Shown: positions 27,046-35,654 of the stretch, in pieces
Layout of the letters: each line of letters opens with the position of its first letter
Numbering within the stretch: position 1 is the first letter of the stretch
Assembly: GCF_002113025.1 (NCBI RefSeq)
Contig: NZ_NEJH01000009.1
Location: forward strand, 1 to 64,000
DNA from: Pseudomonas sp. B28(2017)
Lineage (GTDB): Bacteria; Pseudomonadota; Gammaproteobacteria; Pseudomonadales; Pseudomonadaceae
Direction of reading: 5' to 3'
Length of the DNA: 64,000 nucleotides
The notes under the pieces: generated by a model
Seen by the model: the letters and a program-made list of their open reading frames with translations, nothing else
Database searches by the model: none
Told to the model about the DNA's origin: nothing
Program-made: the position numbers and the translations under genes

Positions 27046-27498
27046 ATGAAGTTCAAAATTTCACTGGCAGCACTCATGGTCGCGGCTAGCCTTTTCGGCT
27101 GCGCCACCTCGTCGAACCATGGCGTGAACGTCAAGTTGGTTGCCACCCGGCAAAACGCCGGTCAGATCGGAAACGTCACCCTGACGGATTGGGACAACAA
27201 GACCGGACTCAGTTTCTTTATCAGCGGCGCTCCAACCTACGTTTCCCTGCCCTTGCGCCTTTACTCTTTCATCAATAATGGCAGCTGCCAGCAACCCGGG
27301 TCTGTCGCGTATGCGATGAACAACACCGTCAACACCGAACGCCAACCCATACGTGGCTGGTCGTTTTCCAGGACGGCACCTGTGCCCTTGCAAACCCTGC
27401 TTGCCGGCAACTACTCGGTGGTCGTGCGAACGGCTGCGACCGATGGCAACTACGATATTTTTTGCGGGGATATCAAGTCTGGAGAGCCGGTGAAATAG
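27046..27498 (+). CDS. Hypothetical lipoprotein
   Basis: 150 aa. Signal peptide with lipobox (ALMVAASLFGC, Cys19), so it is lipidated and membrane-anchored. The mature part is beta-rich with no recognised motif (VTLTDWDNKTGLSFFISGAP; NYDIFCGDI). Two further Cys could form a disulfide. It stands alone, so context gives no role. The start follows CAGGAG. Confidence 0.75.
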   Translation: MKFKISLAALMVAASLFGCATSSNHGVNVKLVATRQNAGQIGNVTLTDWDNKTGLSFFISGAPTYVSLPLRLYSFINNGSCQQPGSVAYAMNNTVNTERQPIRGWSFSRTAPVPLQTLLAGNYSVVVRTAATDGNYDIFCGDIKSGEPVK

Positions 27499-27695
27499 CC
27501 ACGGCCATTTCAGGTCAGCCCACCTGCCGATACCGCTCGTGCCACCGGTTGTTCAGTGCGAGCGGCGACAGCGGTAAAAACCCGGGTCACAAACCTGTCA
27601 TTACTCACTGATAACGTCTTGGCGCTTCCCCGAACCACATCCGCTCGATCTCCGATCGCCAGTTCCCTGTACCAGGGCTTTGCCCTCCGCTCAAG

Positions 27696-28703
27696 GTGAC
27701 ACTTCAGGTGTACTCAAGCACGACGCGCAAGCAAATCATCATCAGATCCAACGACATGAGCTGCGACGACTTTGGCGCGTTGTTCTCGAACCTGTTCGGC
27801 AACCTCTATTGCGACTCTCCGCCGCCGCCCAAAAACATCGTCATCGGCGGGGTCTACGGCAGGTACGAAGGTGTCAGTTTCCGTCGCATGCACTATCGCG
27901 GTGACTTCACGGTGGCTTTTCCTGCCCCCCTCGATGAAATCACCTTCGTCATTCCCACCGCCGGCAAGATCATCTTCAACCACGTCACCGAGTCGACAGG
28001 TTTTGCCCGGGTCGGCCTGGCCATCGACAAGGCCGAGGTCCACTCGGCACGCTTCGTCGACAATCATGCGCAGCACGGGATTTCGATCAGCCGGGCGCTG
28101 ATCACCGAACGACTGTCGATGCTGCTGGGCAAGCCGATCCTGCAAAAAGTCTGTTTCGAACCCGCGGTGGACCTGAACGTACCTGCCTTGCAGGGCATCA
28201 AGGCACTGGTGGACCTGGCCACGGGCACCGAGTTCGACCTGTTGATCAACACCGGTTCGCTGATGCCTTCGCGCCTTCGCGAAATGCTGGTCGATGCGGT
28301 GCTGGAAGCCTGGCCGCACAACTTCACCGAAGCCCTTCAGCGTCCTTCCCCACTGATAGCGCCGCGGCATGTGAAACTGGCCGTCGAGTACATTCAGGCG
28401 CAGACCGACCACCTGGCCAGCGGCACGGAACTGGCGCAATTGAGCAACGTCAGCCTGCGTGCACTGCAGGAAGGTTTTCAGCGTTTCATGGGCACTTCGA
28501 TCGTTGCCTATCAGCGCCAGGTACGCCTGGAGCGCGCCTTCGCCGCGCTGTCCCAGGGAGTGTCGCCTTCGGTAACTGACGTTGCCTTGCAACACGGCTT
28601 CAGCAATGTCGGGCGGTTTTGCCAGTATTTCCAGAGTGCCTACGGCATCAGTCCCGCAGACGTTAGAAAGGGATTGCGAACGCGGCCAATGCCGGTCAAT
28701 TGA
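27696..28703 (+). CDS. AraC-family transcriptional regulator
   Basis: 335 aa. The C-terminal AraC double helix-turn-helix spans about residues 235-330 (ELAQLSNVSLRALQEGFQRF; VALQHGFSNVGRFCQYFQSA; YGISPADVRKG). The N-terminal half resembles the AraC_binding_2 cupin-type sensor of regulators that control aromatic or xenobiotic catabolism. The start is a GTG at 27696; an ATG at 27756 is the alternative. Neighbouring genes do not suggest a target. Confidence 0.85.
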   Translation: MTLQVYSSTTRKQIIIRSNDMSCDDFGALFSNLFGNLYCDSPPPPKNIVIGGVYGRYEGVSFRRMHYRGDFTVAFPAPLDEITFVIPTAGKIIFNHVTESTGFARVGLAIDKAEVHSARFVDNHAQHGISISRALITERLSMLLGKPILQKVCFEPAVDLNVPALQGIKALVDLATGTEFDLLINTGSLMPSRLREMLVDAVLEAWPHNFTEALQRPSPLIAPRHVKLAVEYIQAQTDHLASGTELAQLSNVSLRALQEGFQRFMGTSIVAYQRQVRLERAFAALSQGVSPSVTDVALQHGFSNVGRFCQYFQSAYGISPADVRKGLRTRPMPVN

Positions 28704-28708
28704 GCAAT

Positions 28709-28812
28709 TGTGGGAGCGAGCCTGCTCGCGAAAAACGCCGGGACACCGCGGGGATTCAGACAGCCCGCGTTATCGTTGACGTCCATCGCGAGCAAGCCTG
28801 CTTGCGATGGAC
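28709..28812. repeat. REP pair
   Basis: TGTGGGAGCGAGCCTGCTCG at the left and a diverged inverse unit (CGCGAGCAAGCCTGCTTGCG) at the right. Its spacer is almost the same as that of the REP pair at 29165, suggesting recent duplication. Confidence 0.8.
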
Positions 28813-28839
28813 GGGTGTTGGGAGACGTGTCTTTTACCG

Positions 28840-29144
28840 GTGTACATATCCGTTTCTTCGGGCACGGCCACTAACGGTTCCGCCCTTACGGCGGGTTACT
28901 TGGAAAAGCCCCAAGTAACCAAGGGCTCTTGCCCCTGACGTTCGGTGCCTCGCCAAGGCTCGGCATTCCCTCGCTCCGGTCCTGCTCCGTGGGCCCGCCG
29001 CGATCGGCCATCCATGGCCGTACGCGGCTAACCCGGCATCCATGCCGAGTTGCCCACTGCGCAGAACCTGCGCTCGGCCTCTCGAGGGGGCAAGCAGATC
29101 AAAAGCCAAAGCAAAAGCAAGGCGGCCTACCGGCCGGCCTGATC
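28840..29144 (-). repeat. Long structured repeat, copy 2
   Basis: Inverted near-copy of 3177-3478. Its hairpin is GGTTACTTGG (28894-28903) with CCAAGTAACC (28911-28920), a perfect stem one base pair shorter than copy 1, changed on both arms. Confidence 0.7.
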
Positions 29145-29164
29145 GCAACTGAACGCCGTTCCCC

Positions 29165-29278
29165 TGTAGGAGCGAGCCTGCTCGCGAAAAACGCCGGGAC
29201 ACCGCGGGGATTCAGACAGCCCGCGTCATCGTTGACGACCATCGTCGGAGCGCCGCCCGGAGCAAGCTCGCTCCTACA
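29165..29278. repeat. REP pair
   Basis: TGTAGGAGCGAGCCTGCTCG with AGCAAGCTCGCTCCTACA at the other end. The spacer matches that at 28709 over about 55 bases. Confidence 0.85.
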
Positions 29279-29340
29279 GAAGAGCAAAGCAAAAGCAGAT
29301 CGCCGTACCCCCACGCTCCTCACCACTCAACAGGCCGAGC

Positions 29341-29655
29341 GTTAGCTCGCCTGCCGCTCTTGATCTTGATCCACCCGCCCCCTCGGCAGGCTGAGTGGAG
29401 GCGTTCATCCGGGGATGGGCGCGCAGCGCCGTTCGACGCAGTCGAACCCATTGCATGTAGGTCGCGCGAAGCCGACCGGAGGGCAATGCCCCCGGATGAA
29501 TGCCGGAGCGAAGGAACCCCGAGCCCAGGCGAGGGGCCGTACGTTCGGGGCGAGCGTTTTTTTGCTTACTTTTTTTAGGCGCTTGTAAAAAAAGTGAGTC
29601 GCCGTAAGGGCGAAACCCTAAGCCGCCATCACCGAAGCAACGGATATGTACTCAG
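29341..29655 (+). repeat. Long structured repeat, diverged copy 3
   Basis: Same order of landmarks as copies 1 and 2 (GCCCCCTCG near the left, CGCCGTAAGGGCG and an ACGGATATGTAC-like right end) but a different middle. Its hairpin is CTTACTTTTTTTA (29565-29577) with TAAAAAAAGTGAG (29586-29598): the sequence is different but the pairing is kept. Confidence 0.55.
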
Positions 29656-29713
29656 TCAGGCCACCCTCGTCGGAACGCCGCCCGGAGCAGGCTCGCTCCC
29701 ACAAGGATCCCCG

Positions 29714-31633
29714 TCAGAACAGATAACTGGCCTTCAGGCCGCCATTGAAGCCATGGCTGTCGCCGCCACCGCTGGCGCCGATTTCTGCACCCACGCTCCA
29801 CGCCCCAAGGTTGGCCATGACATTGACGCCACCGGTGAACTGGTCACGGTTGTCGAAGGCCGCTTGCTGTTCAACGTCCAGGCCCAGCAGGTGCCCCGCG
29901 CTGTCGATTTCATGGTCGCCCAACACATGCTCGTAGCCCACTTGCACGCCCGGCACCACTTGCCAGGCGCCAAGGCCAACAGGTGCAAATGAGGCGTTGA
30001 GGTTGGCCACCGCGCTTTTGCGGGTCTCGTGGATGCCGTCGACGTCCAGGGCCAGTTCGCTGCCTTTTTCCTGGAAGCCCGACAGGTTGACGTGACTGAT
30101 CCGCACACCGAGGCTTGGCTCGAGGGTTACGCCGTTCACCGGAACACGGTAACCGAGTGCCAGGGTCGCGCCGGTGAGGTTGCCATGACTGTCGCCCCTG
30201 GCCGTGCCCAGACCGCCGCCGAGTTCGCGCTTGCTCTCGTAATCCAGGTAGCCGGCGCTGGCATCGGCATCCACAAACAGGCCACGTTCCAGCCCGTTGG
30301 GTGCGAAACGTGCGCCGACACTGAAGAAAGTCAGGTCGGTATCGGCCTCGCCACCGGCGCCACCGACATTACCGCTGCTGTAGCCGAAACCGGCATGGGC
30401 GCTGAACTGTTCGGAAAAGCGCTGGGTCAGGCCAATCATCATGCCCTGGCTATGCTCGTTGCTGCTGGAGGCGTCAGATGAGCCGTCGGTGCCCAGATAC
30501 CCCGCCAGGGCGGTGCTCCACAGGCGATATTGCCCGGTCTTGAGGTCGGTGCCACTGGTGAAGGGCGCTGCGGCCTGTTCGATCATTGCGCCCTGACGCA
30601 ACAGATAGCTGGCAGCGTCGGCATGTACCTGACCGCCAACGGTGGACTCGGCGCCCCCGAGGCTGTGCGCATCGATAGCCGATTGCAGGTAATAGTTGTA
30701 GGCGCTGTAGGTCCCCGACAAGTTGCTGTTCTGCAGTTGTTGCAACAACTGCGCGCCGGCCGCGGCGTTGCCGGCCAGGTCCGCCGCGCCAGGCAAGGTG
30801 TTGTAGAACACCATCTTGCCGCGCAGCACGTAGAGGGTTTCCTGGGACAGGCCGAGGCCTTGCTTGAGGTAGTTATCCATCGTGCCGTATTGCGCGGTCA
30901 CCTGGTCAAGGCCGGCTTGCAGGTAACTGGCCTCCACACCGATCAGCGGCGCATAGATGGTCGCCATGCCTGGTGGCATCGCCGCCAGGGTCGCCTTGAT
31001 ACGAGCAGCGGTGTAATCGTTGGTCGCCAGGTAGTTGCTCATGATGGTGGCATCGTCGACCCCGGCGATGCTTTGCAGCACAGCGGCGGTCCAGCCCGTA
31101 CGGTCCTTGCCGGCGGTGCAATGGAACAGCGCGGCACCGTCGACCGCGGCCAGCTCATTGAACAGCTGGTTGAACTCGCTGCGCATTCCCGCGTTCCTGA
31201 CGAAATCACGGTTGGTGTCCTGCATCATGGCGGTGGCTTCGGCGGCGCTGTGGAACGCGACGTTGGTGACGTTCGCGCCAGACGTGGAGCCGCCGATGAT
31301 GTCGATGTTGGTGTACGTTGTGCCAGTGAGCATCGTGTCGGGCGTGGCGGCGATCTCGCTGGGCGTGCGCAGATCGTAGACAGCCTTGATGCCCAGGCCG
31401 TTCAGGGTCGCCAGATCCGCCGCCGACGGGGTCAGCGCGTTGGAGCGGTAAAACACCCCGCCACGCAGGGTGCCGTCATTGGCCGTGGTATAGGCAGTGG
31501 CAAGCCCGGCGACGTCACGAAAATTGTCGATGCTCTTCAGGCGTGGCGTGTTGAGGGGGATCGACTCGGCAGCCTGGGCGGCAGCGATGGACAGACTCAA
31601 AACGGACAGCGAACACACAAGTCGTTGATACAC
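29714..31633 (-). CDS. Secreted tyrosine phosphatase fused to an autotransporter barrel
   Basis: 639 aa. Signal peptide (VCSLSVLSLSIAAAQA), then a PtpB/Siw14-type phosphatase domain: NFRD at residues 37-40, VYDLRTPSE near 85-93, and the P-loop HCTAGKDRTG at 171-180 with nucleophile Cys172 and Arg178. From about residue 360 to the end there is a type V autotransporter beta-domain (QYRLWSTALAGYLGTDGSS onward) ending in a C-terminal Phe (ASYLF). The enzyme is therefore expected at the cell surface or released. The start is a GTG at 31633 after a weak GAGG. It stands alone, flanked by repeats and a terminator. Confidence 0.85.
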   Translation of the reverse strand: MYQRLVCSLSVLSLSIAAAQAAESIPLNTPRLKSIDNFRDVAGLATAYTTANDGTLRGGVFYRSNALTPSAADLATLNGLGIKAVYDLRTPSEIAATPDTMLTGTTYTNIDIIGGSTSGANVTNVAFHSAAEATAMMQDTNRDFVRNAGMRSEFNQLFNELAAVDGAALFHCTAGKDRTGWTAAVLQSIAGVDDATIMSNYLATNDYTAARIKATLAAMPPGMATIYAPLIGVEASYLQAGLDQVTAQYGTMDNYLKQGLGLSQETLYVLRGKMVFYNTLPGAADLAGNAAAGAQLLQQLQNSNLSGTYSAYNYYLQSAIDAHSLGGAESTVGGQVHADAASYLLRQGAMIEQAAAPFTSGTDLKTGQYRLWSTALAGYLGTDGSSDASSSNEHSQGMMIGLTQRFSEQFSAHAGFGYSSGNVGGAGGEADTDLTFFSVGARFAPNGLERGLFVDADASAGYLDYESKRELGGGLGTARGDSHGNLTGATLALGYRVPVNGVTLEPSLGVRISHVNLSGFQEKGSELALDVDGIHETRKSAVANLNASFAPVGLGAWQVVPGVQVGYEHVLGDHEIDSAGHLLGLDVEQQAAFDNRDQFTGGVNVMANLGAWSVGAEIGASGGGDSHGFNGGLKASYLF

Positions 31634-31857
31634 AGTGCAGCCTCATTGAAATCGCATTGGGCTGACTAATATCTACGTTGAAATGACGCTGAACATGACA
31701 AATCGCCCACGGACGCAAATCACTGCGCGATGTGTCCGGGCGGCTCGTTTTCTGTCCGTGCAACGCCTGTTGTGCAGCCAACCTGGGTGCTGGAAATGAA
31801 TGATGTGCCTGAGGGGGAAGCGAGCGGCGCAATGGCCGGTGTTCAAATGGCAGTCGC

Positions 31858-31884
31858 AAAAAACCCGCCTTTCGGCGGGTTTTG
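31858..31884. terminator. Rho-independent terminator, bidirectional form
   Basis: AAAACCCGCC, TTTC loop, GGCGGGTTTT. In the minus direction it is followed by a T run, so it ends the transcript of the glycine-rich gene at 31919. Confidence 0.85.
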
Positions 31885-31918
31885 GGCTTTTCCGAAACTG
31901 ATTTCTACAACCGCGAAC

Positions 31919-32428
31919 TCAATGGGATTTTTTCGAGGTCGACAGTCCGGCTTTACTCAAGCCTTTGGTGTTGTGATCACCTGGCTTCGAGGCCGAAATG
32001 GCCCTGGCCTTGGCGATACCGCGAGTATCCTTGGAATGGGCAATGCCTGAGGTCGTGGTGCCACGCCCGTTATCGTCATTGCGCTCACTGCCGAAATGGT
32101 TCCCACTGATGCCATGGTCGCGCACGGATTTGCCCGCATGGTCGCTGTCCAGCCCGTTGCCGCGGCCGTTACTGCCGGAATGGCCTGTCCCGGCGTGTCC
32201 GCCCCCCATGCCACCGCCGTGGCCAGCACCGTTTCCGCCACCGTTTCCGCCACCATGTCCGCCGCCGTTTCCGCCACCGCCACCGCCACCGTTTCCACCA
32301 CCGCCCCCACCGCCGTCCTTCGCGTAGGCGGAACCCATGATCGACAGGCCATCAGGGAGTAACGGGGCGGCTGCAAGCATCATGGCGCATGACATTACAG
32401 CTACGAGACTCTTGTTTTTAAAAAGCAT
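31919..32428 (-). CDS. Exported glycine/histidine-rich low-complexity protein
   Basis: 169 aa. Signal peptide (MLFKNKSLVAVMSCAMMLAA to SAYA), then about 45 residues of nearly pure Gly with Asn and His (GGGNGGGHGGGNGGGNGAGH) and a polar C-terminal half rich in His, Ser and Lys. No domain is recognised. It is next to another exported Gly/Asn/His-rich protein on the same strand, so the two may work together at the envelope. Confidence 0.7.
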   Translation of the reverse strand: MLFKNKSLVAVMSCAMMLAAAPLLPDGLSIMGSAYAKDGGGGGGGNGGGGGGGNGGGHGGGNGGGNGAGHGGGMGGGHAGTGHSGSNGRGNGLDSDHAGKSVRDHGISGNHFGSERNDDNGRGTTTSGIAHSKDTRGIAKARAISASKPGDHNTKGLSKAGLSTSKKSH

Positions 32429-32549
32429 GATTGCTTCCGTAGGAGGTTGATATCGCGTGTCTTATGACGCGATATCCCTCAGACAGTTCAAGATGTCACG
32501 ACAGACGGCTGCAGTACCTTGAATCAGCAGGAAGACGACCTTCCACAGG

Positions 32550-32996
32550 TCAATCAAACGCACCGTCGAGAATTTCATAAATGACTCCGGTGGCCAGCGC
32601 TACCAGGATCAAATCCGTACCGACTTGCTGCCACTCGTAACCCTCATAGTGGGGCAGCCTGCCAACCAGTCGGCCATCGAGTTTTTTGGCAATGCCGGGT
32701 GGAAGCGGCTTGCCTCGGGCAAGGTTCTTTTGAATACCCGGTGGCAAATCAGGCCCGGGGGTCCAATAGCCCGTATTCCCGCCAATGATCTCGAGCACGC
32801 TGCTGCGGTTGATGCTCGGGCCATTGCTCCAGTCCCCGCCGCCGGAATTCTTGTTTTTGTTGCCATGACTACCCTGGTTGCCATGGCTTGCCTTCCCGTT
32901 TCCCTGGCCGTTACCGGGATCGGCCAGCGCAGTCACCGGGCCGCTGACCAGAGTCAAACAGGTAATCGCTACAATCAATGATCGATACCTGAACAT
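32550..32996 (-). CDS. CigR-like exported protein (RcnB-type C-terminus)
   Basis: 148 aa. Signal peptide (MFRYRSLIVAITCLTLVSGP to ALA), a Gly/Asn/His/Lys-rich linker, and a C-terminal part with PPGIQKNLARGKPLPPGIAK and a final stretch (YEWQQVGTDLILVALATGVI) like RcnB/CigR proteins. Salmonella CigR is an inner-membrane anti-virulence regulator of mgtC; the role of free-living homologues is not known. It lies 121 bp upstream of the Gly-rich gene on the same strand. Confidence 0.75.
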   Translation of the reverse strand: MFRYRSLIVAITCLTLVSGPVTALADPGNGQGNGKASHGNQGSHGNKNKNSGGGDWSNGPSINRSSVLEIIGGNTGYWTPGPDLPPGIQKNLARGKPLPPGIAKKLDGRLVGRLPHYEGYEWQQVGTDLILVALATGVIYEILDGAFD

Positions 32997-33242
32997 GAGT
33001 CGCTCCTTCTTGGCGGGAATATTCCCTGAAATTTAGACGCTGTTGACGAAGTTGGTTCCATTGAGGCACAGAGCCATAAACCGTCTACGCTCATCCGATC
33101 GAAGCCTGCTTTCACGTCCGGGCATTCGCCGTTTCTATCGTAGGCGATTACCAAAGGATTGGGCATGTCGATTCTGTGCATCCCACTGCGCACCCTCGTC
33201 GCCAGGTGAAGCGCACCTCAGCCCTTCCCTGGAGACAGCGCC

Positions 33243-34151
33243 ATGATCCGCCCCCTGCTGACCGCCCTCACCCTGCTCGCCTCAAGTGTTGCGGCCCACG
33301 CCGATGTCACGCCGTTCCCTGCCTCCTTCCACACCCAGGACATCCCCGTCGATGGTGCCACGATGCACGTGCGCGTCGGCGGCAAGGATCCGGCGGTGGT
33401 GCTGTTACATGGCTTTGGCGACACCGGCGACATGTGGGCACCGCTGGCGGCCGATCTGGCACGGGACCATACCGTGGTGGTGCCGGACCTGCGCGGTATG
33501 GGCCTGTCATCGATTCCGGCGGCGGGCTACGACAAGAAGACTCAGGCCGGCGACATCCGCGGCGTGTTGCATGCGCTGAAGATCGAGCACTCGGTGGTCG
33601 TCGGCCACGACATCGGCACCATGGTCGCCTTCGCTTATGCCTCGCGCTACCCGGAGCACACCGATCGCCTTGTGGTGATGGACGCGCCGGTACCGGGCAT
33701 TCCACCGTGGAACGACATCGTTCGCTCACCGATGCTGTGGCACTTCGACTTCGGCGGACCGGACATGGAGCGCCTGGTCGCCGGGCGTGAACGCCTATAC
33801 CTCGACCGCTTCTGGAACGAGTTCGCCGGCAACCCGGCCAAGGTCGATGAAGGCATCCGCCAGCACTACGCCAGACTCTACGCCCGCCCCGGCGCCATGC
33901 ACGCCGCCTTCGCCCAGTTCCGCAGCATTCGTCAGGATGCCGTGGACAACGAAGCGTCGATGGTGAAAAAGCTGAACATGCCGGTACTGGCGGTCGGGGG
34001 TGAGAAATCCTTCGGGGCCAATGAGGCCATTGTCATGCGCAATGCAGCGGACAAGGTCACGGAAGTGGTGATTCCGGGGGCCGGCCATTGGCTGATGGAG
34101 GAAGCGCCGACGCAGACCATCGCGGCGATTCGCGGGTTTATCGAGAAGTGA
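33243..34151 (+). CDS. Exported alpha/beta hydrolase, epoxide-hydrolase/dehalogenase type
   Basis: 302 aa. Signal peptide (MIRPLLTALTLLASSVAAHA). Oxyanion motif VVLLHGFGDTGDMW, nucleophile elbow VVGHDIGTM with Asp as nucleophile, and the catalytic His in PGAGHWLMEE. An Asp nucleophile is found in epoxide hydrolases, haloalkane and fluoroacetate dehalogenases. Export to the periplasm resembles the Cif-like group of Pseudomonas. Substrate unknown. Confidence 0.82.
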   Translation: MIRPLLTALTLLASSVAAHADVTPFPASFHTQDIPVDGATMHVRVGGKDPAVVLLHGFGDTGDMWAPLAADLARDHTVVVPDLRGMGLSSIPAAGYDKKTQAGDIRGVLHALKIEHSVVVGHDIGTMVAFAYASRYPEHTDRLVVMDAPVPGIPPWNDIVRSPMLWHFDFGGPDMERLVAGRERLYLDRFWNEFAGNPAKVDEGIRQHYARLYARPGAMHAAFAQFRSIRQDAVDNEASMVKKLNMPVLAVGGEKSFGANEAIVMRNAADKVTEVVIPGAGHWLMEEAPTQTIAAIRGFIEK

Positions 34152-34270
34152 CGTCGCGACCTGCGATTTCTTTCACCATAACTCTAAAATCTAGCGCGGA
34201 ATTCCATTCGGTGAGTGCCCATTCGGCCCGGGATCCTCGCCGCAACCTTCTTCGATGTGAATCCACGCCT

Positions 34271-34290
34271 GATACGTCACAGATACGTCA
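34271..34290 (+). promoter_or_regulatory. GATAC direct repeat, site 1
   Basis: GATACGTCA twice with an 11-bp period (GATACGTCACAGATACGTCA). It lies 158 bp upstream of the 78-aa gene in a 297-bp gap. Winged-helix activators of the OmpR/CadC type bind such one-turn direct repeats. A TAGAGT-N4-CCGTC segment at 34362-34376, also seen before the next gene, may mark the promoter. Confidence 0.5.
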
Positions 34291-34448
34291 ATACATGGCG
34301 CTGTTTCCCTCTTGTTACCTCAGCGCCGCAGTTGTCACTTCTGCGTCGCCGAACTGGCCAATAGAGTATGGCCGTCGGTGTGGAACAGGGTCGTCGACTT
34401 GTCGGCCCGCGCCGGCACCGATCCCCCCCATCACGGAAGAGGTGAATC

Positions 34449-34685
34449 ATGAATGTCGTCAGAGTGGAAAAAAACCAGAGCAGCGCCCCGTCGGATGCCG
34501 ACATGAAAAAAGCCATGGTCGAATCGGGCGGCAAGCCGGGCGAGGTGACCGGGACCAATGCCGCCCGCACCCTGACCTACACCGGCGTGGTCAATCACAC
34601 GACGTACGAGAACAAACTGATCGAGATCGCCAATGGCAAACGCACCAGCTGGAACTTCGTCTGGGCCGATGCCCAGGCCGCCTGA
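34449..34685 (+). CDS. Unrecognised 78-aa protein
   Basis: Begins MNVVRVEKNQSSAPSDADMK and ends WNFVWADAQAA. No signal peptide, membrane segment or known motif; a charged first half and a Thr-rich middle (ARTLTYTGVVNHTTYENK). A GGAAGAGG ribosome site precedes the ATG. It shares the GATAC-repeat promoter layout with the next gene, at 34876, and a regulator lies behind them, so the three are probably one system. Confidence 0.6.
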   Translation: MNVVRVEKNQSSAPSDADMKKAMVESGGKPGEVTGTNAARTLTYTGVVNHTTYENKLIEIANGKRTSWNFVWADAQAA

Positions 34686-34692
34686 GGTCAAG

Positions 34693-34718
34693 GCGGGGCG
34701 GCCGATCGGCTGCCCCGC
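34693..34718. terminator. GC-rich hairpin after the 78-aa gene
   Basis: GCGGGGC-G-GCCGATCGGC-T-GCCCCGC, an almost perfect 26-bp palindrome 8 bp after the stop codon. No T run. Confidence 0.45.
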
Positions 34719-34731
34719 TGACTCAGCCCCT

Positions 34732-34747
34732 GATACAACCCCGATAC
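34732..34747 (+). promoter_or_regulatory. GATAC direct repeat, site 2
   Basis: GATAC, 6 bases, GATAC: the same 11-bp period as site 1, 128 bp before the gene at 34876. A TAGAGT-N4-CCGTC at 34792-34806 repeats the putative promoter segment of site 1. Confidence 0.5.
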
Positions 34748-34875
34748 CCGCTTGTAACACCAAGACACTTAGCCGCCCTGCCCCTCGACCCTAGAGTGAA
34801 GCCGTCAATGGACTGCAGCGCCAAACACCAGCAGCCCATTGATTGCCCAACACACCACCAAGGAAGAGGGAAACC

Positions 34876-35619
34876 ATGAGCAAATCAATCGCTGTCAGCC
34901 AACAGAGCCAGCAGCTTCACAATGATGTGCAAGAAGCCGTCAAGTCGATCATGGGTGCAACGCCAACGCAACTGAAAGCGGCTGATTACGGCCGGGTACT
35001 GAGGTCAGCCCTGGCGGCTTCGCAAAAAACCGTCACCATCGAAATCGCCCCCGCCGACCTGTCGCTGCTGAAGCAGTCCGGCTACAAGCTGTGCTTTGCC
35101 AAGAAGGTGGGTGACGCCGACTACAACGTGGTCTGGCAGTCCTATAGCGCTTACCTGAGCAACAACGAGTTCAGTTGGACGCCGCAGTATCAGTTGTTCG
35201 CCTCCAACGTGTTCAAGGAAAACGTGCAAGTCAAAGTCTCGACCAACATCGTCAACATTGGCCTGGGGCAAACCTCGACACTCGATGAAAACGGCCTGCT
35301 GAGCCCGGCGGTAACCGGTGGCCCGGAAATTTCCCTGACTTTCGTGAACGACTACGCGCCGATTCATCCGGGGGTCAACCAGTTGTCCACCGGTATCGAT
35401 GGCAACCAGGTCAGTACGCCGATCTACGTGGCCGTCAACCAGGTCGTCACCGGCAATACCGTGCTGACGCCAGTGGAAACCATCCTCGTGTGGTTCGAAC
35501 AGAACGTACAGACCAGCACCATGTTCAGTACCTCACGCTCCAAGGCGATCGAAATCGACCTGACGTTCGATAACACCGCAGGTCGCCTTTACGAAGGCGG
35601 TCAGTGGAAAACCGTGTAA
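34876..35619 (+). CDS. Unrecognised 247-aa protein
   Basis: Starts MSKSIAVSQQSQQLHNDVQE after AGGAAGAGGG. A short alpha-helical N-terminus is followed by a beta-rich body with many alternating hydrophobic strands (KTVTIEIAPADLSLL, NVQVKVSTNIVNIGLGQTST, SKAIEIDLTFDNTAGRLYEG). No signal peptide, one Cys. It resembles no family I can name; a lectin-like or pore-forming beta fold is possible but not shown. It is followed by a strong terminator and then the convergent regulator gene. Confidence 0.65.
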   Translation: MSKSIAVSQQSQQLHNDVQEAVKSIMGATPTQLKAADYGRVLRSALAASQKTVTIEIAPADLSLLKQSGYKLCFAKKVGDADYNVVWQSYSAYLSNNEFSWTPQYQLFASNVFKENVQVKVSTNIVNIGLGQTSTLDENGLLSPAVTGGPEISLTFVNDYAPIHPGVNQLSTGIDGNQVSTPIYVAVNQVVTGNTVLTPVETILVWFEQNVQTSTMFSTSRSKAIEIDLTFDNTAGRLYEGGQWKTV

Positions 35620-35629
35620 CCGTCATGCC

Positions 35630-35654
35630 GGGGCAACCTTGTGGTTGCCCCTTT
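35630..35654. terminator. Rho-independent terminator after the 247-aa gene
   Basis: GGGGCAACC, TTGT loop, GGTTGCCCC, then TTT. It starts 11 bp after the stop codon and separates this gene from the convergent regulator, whose stop codon it touches. Confidence 0.75.

Larger units (their letters stand above)
28704..29713. other. 1-kb gene-free repeat field
   Basis: Holds, in order, a REP pair (28709), long repeat copy 2 inverted (28840), a REP pair (29165), diverged long repeat copy 3 (29341), and a half REP (about 29670-29701). Frames inside it (for example 28929-29345) coincide with repeats and have no coding support. Confidence 0.75.
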
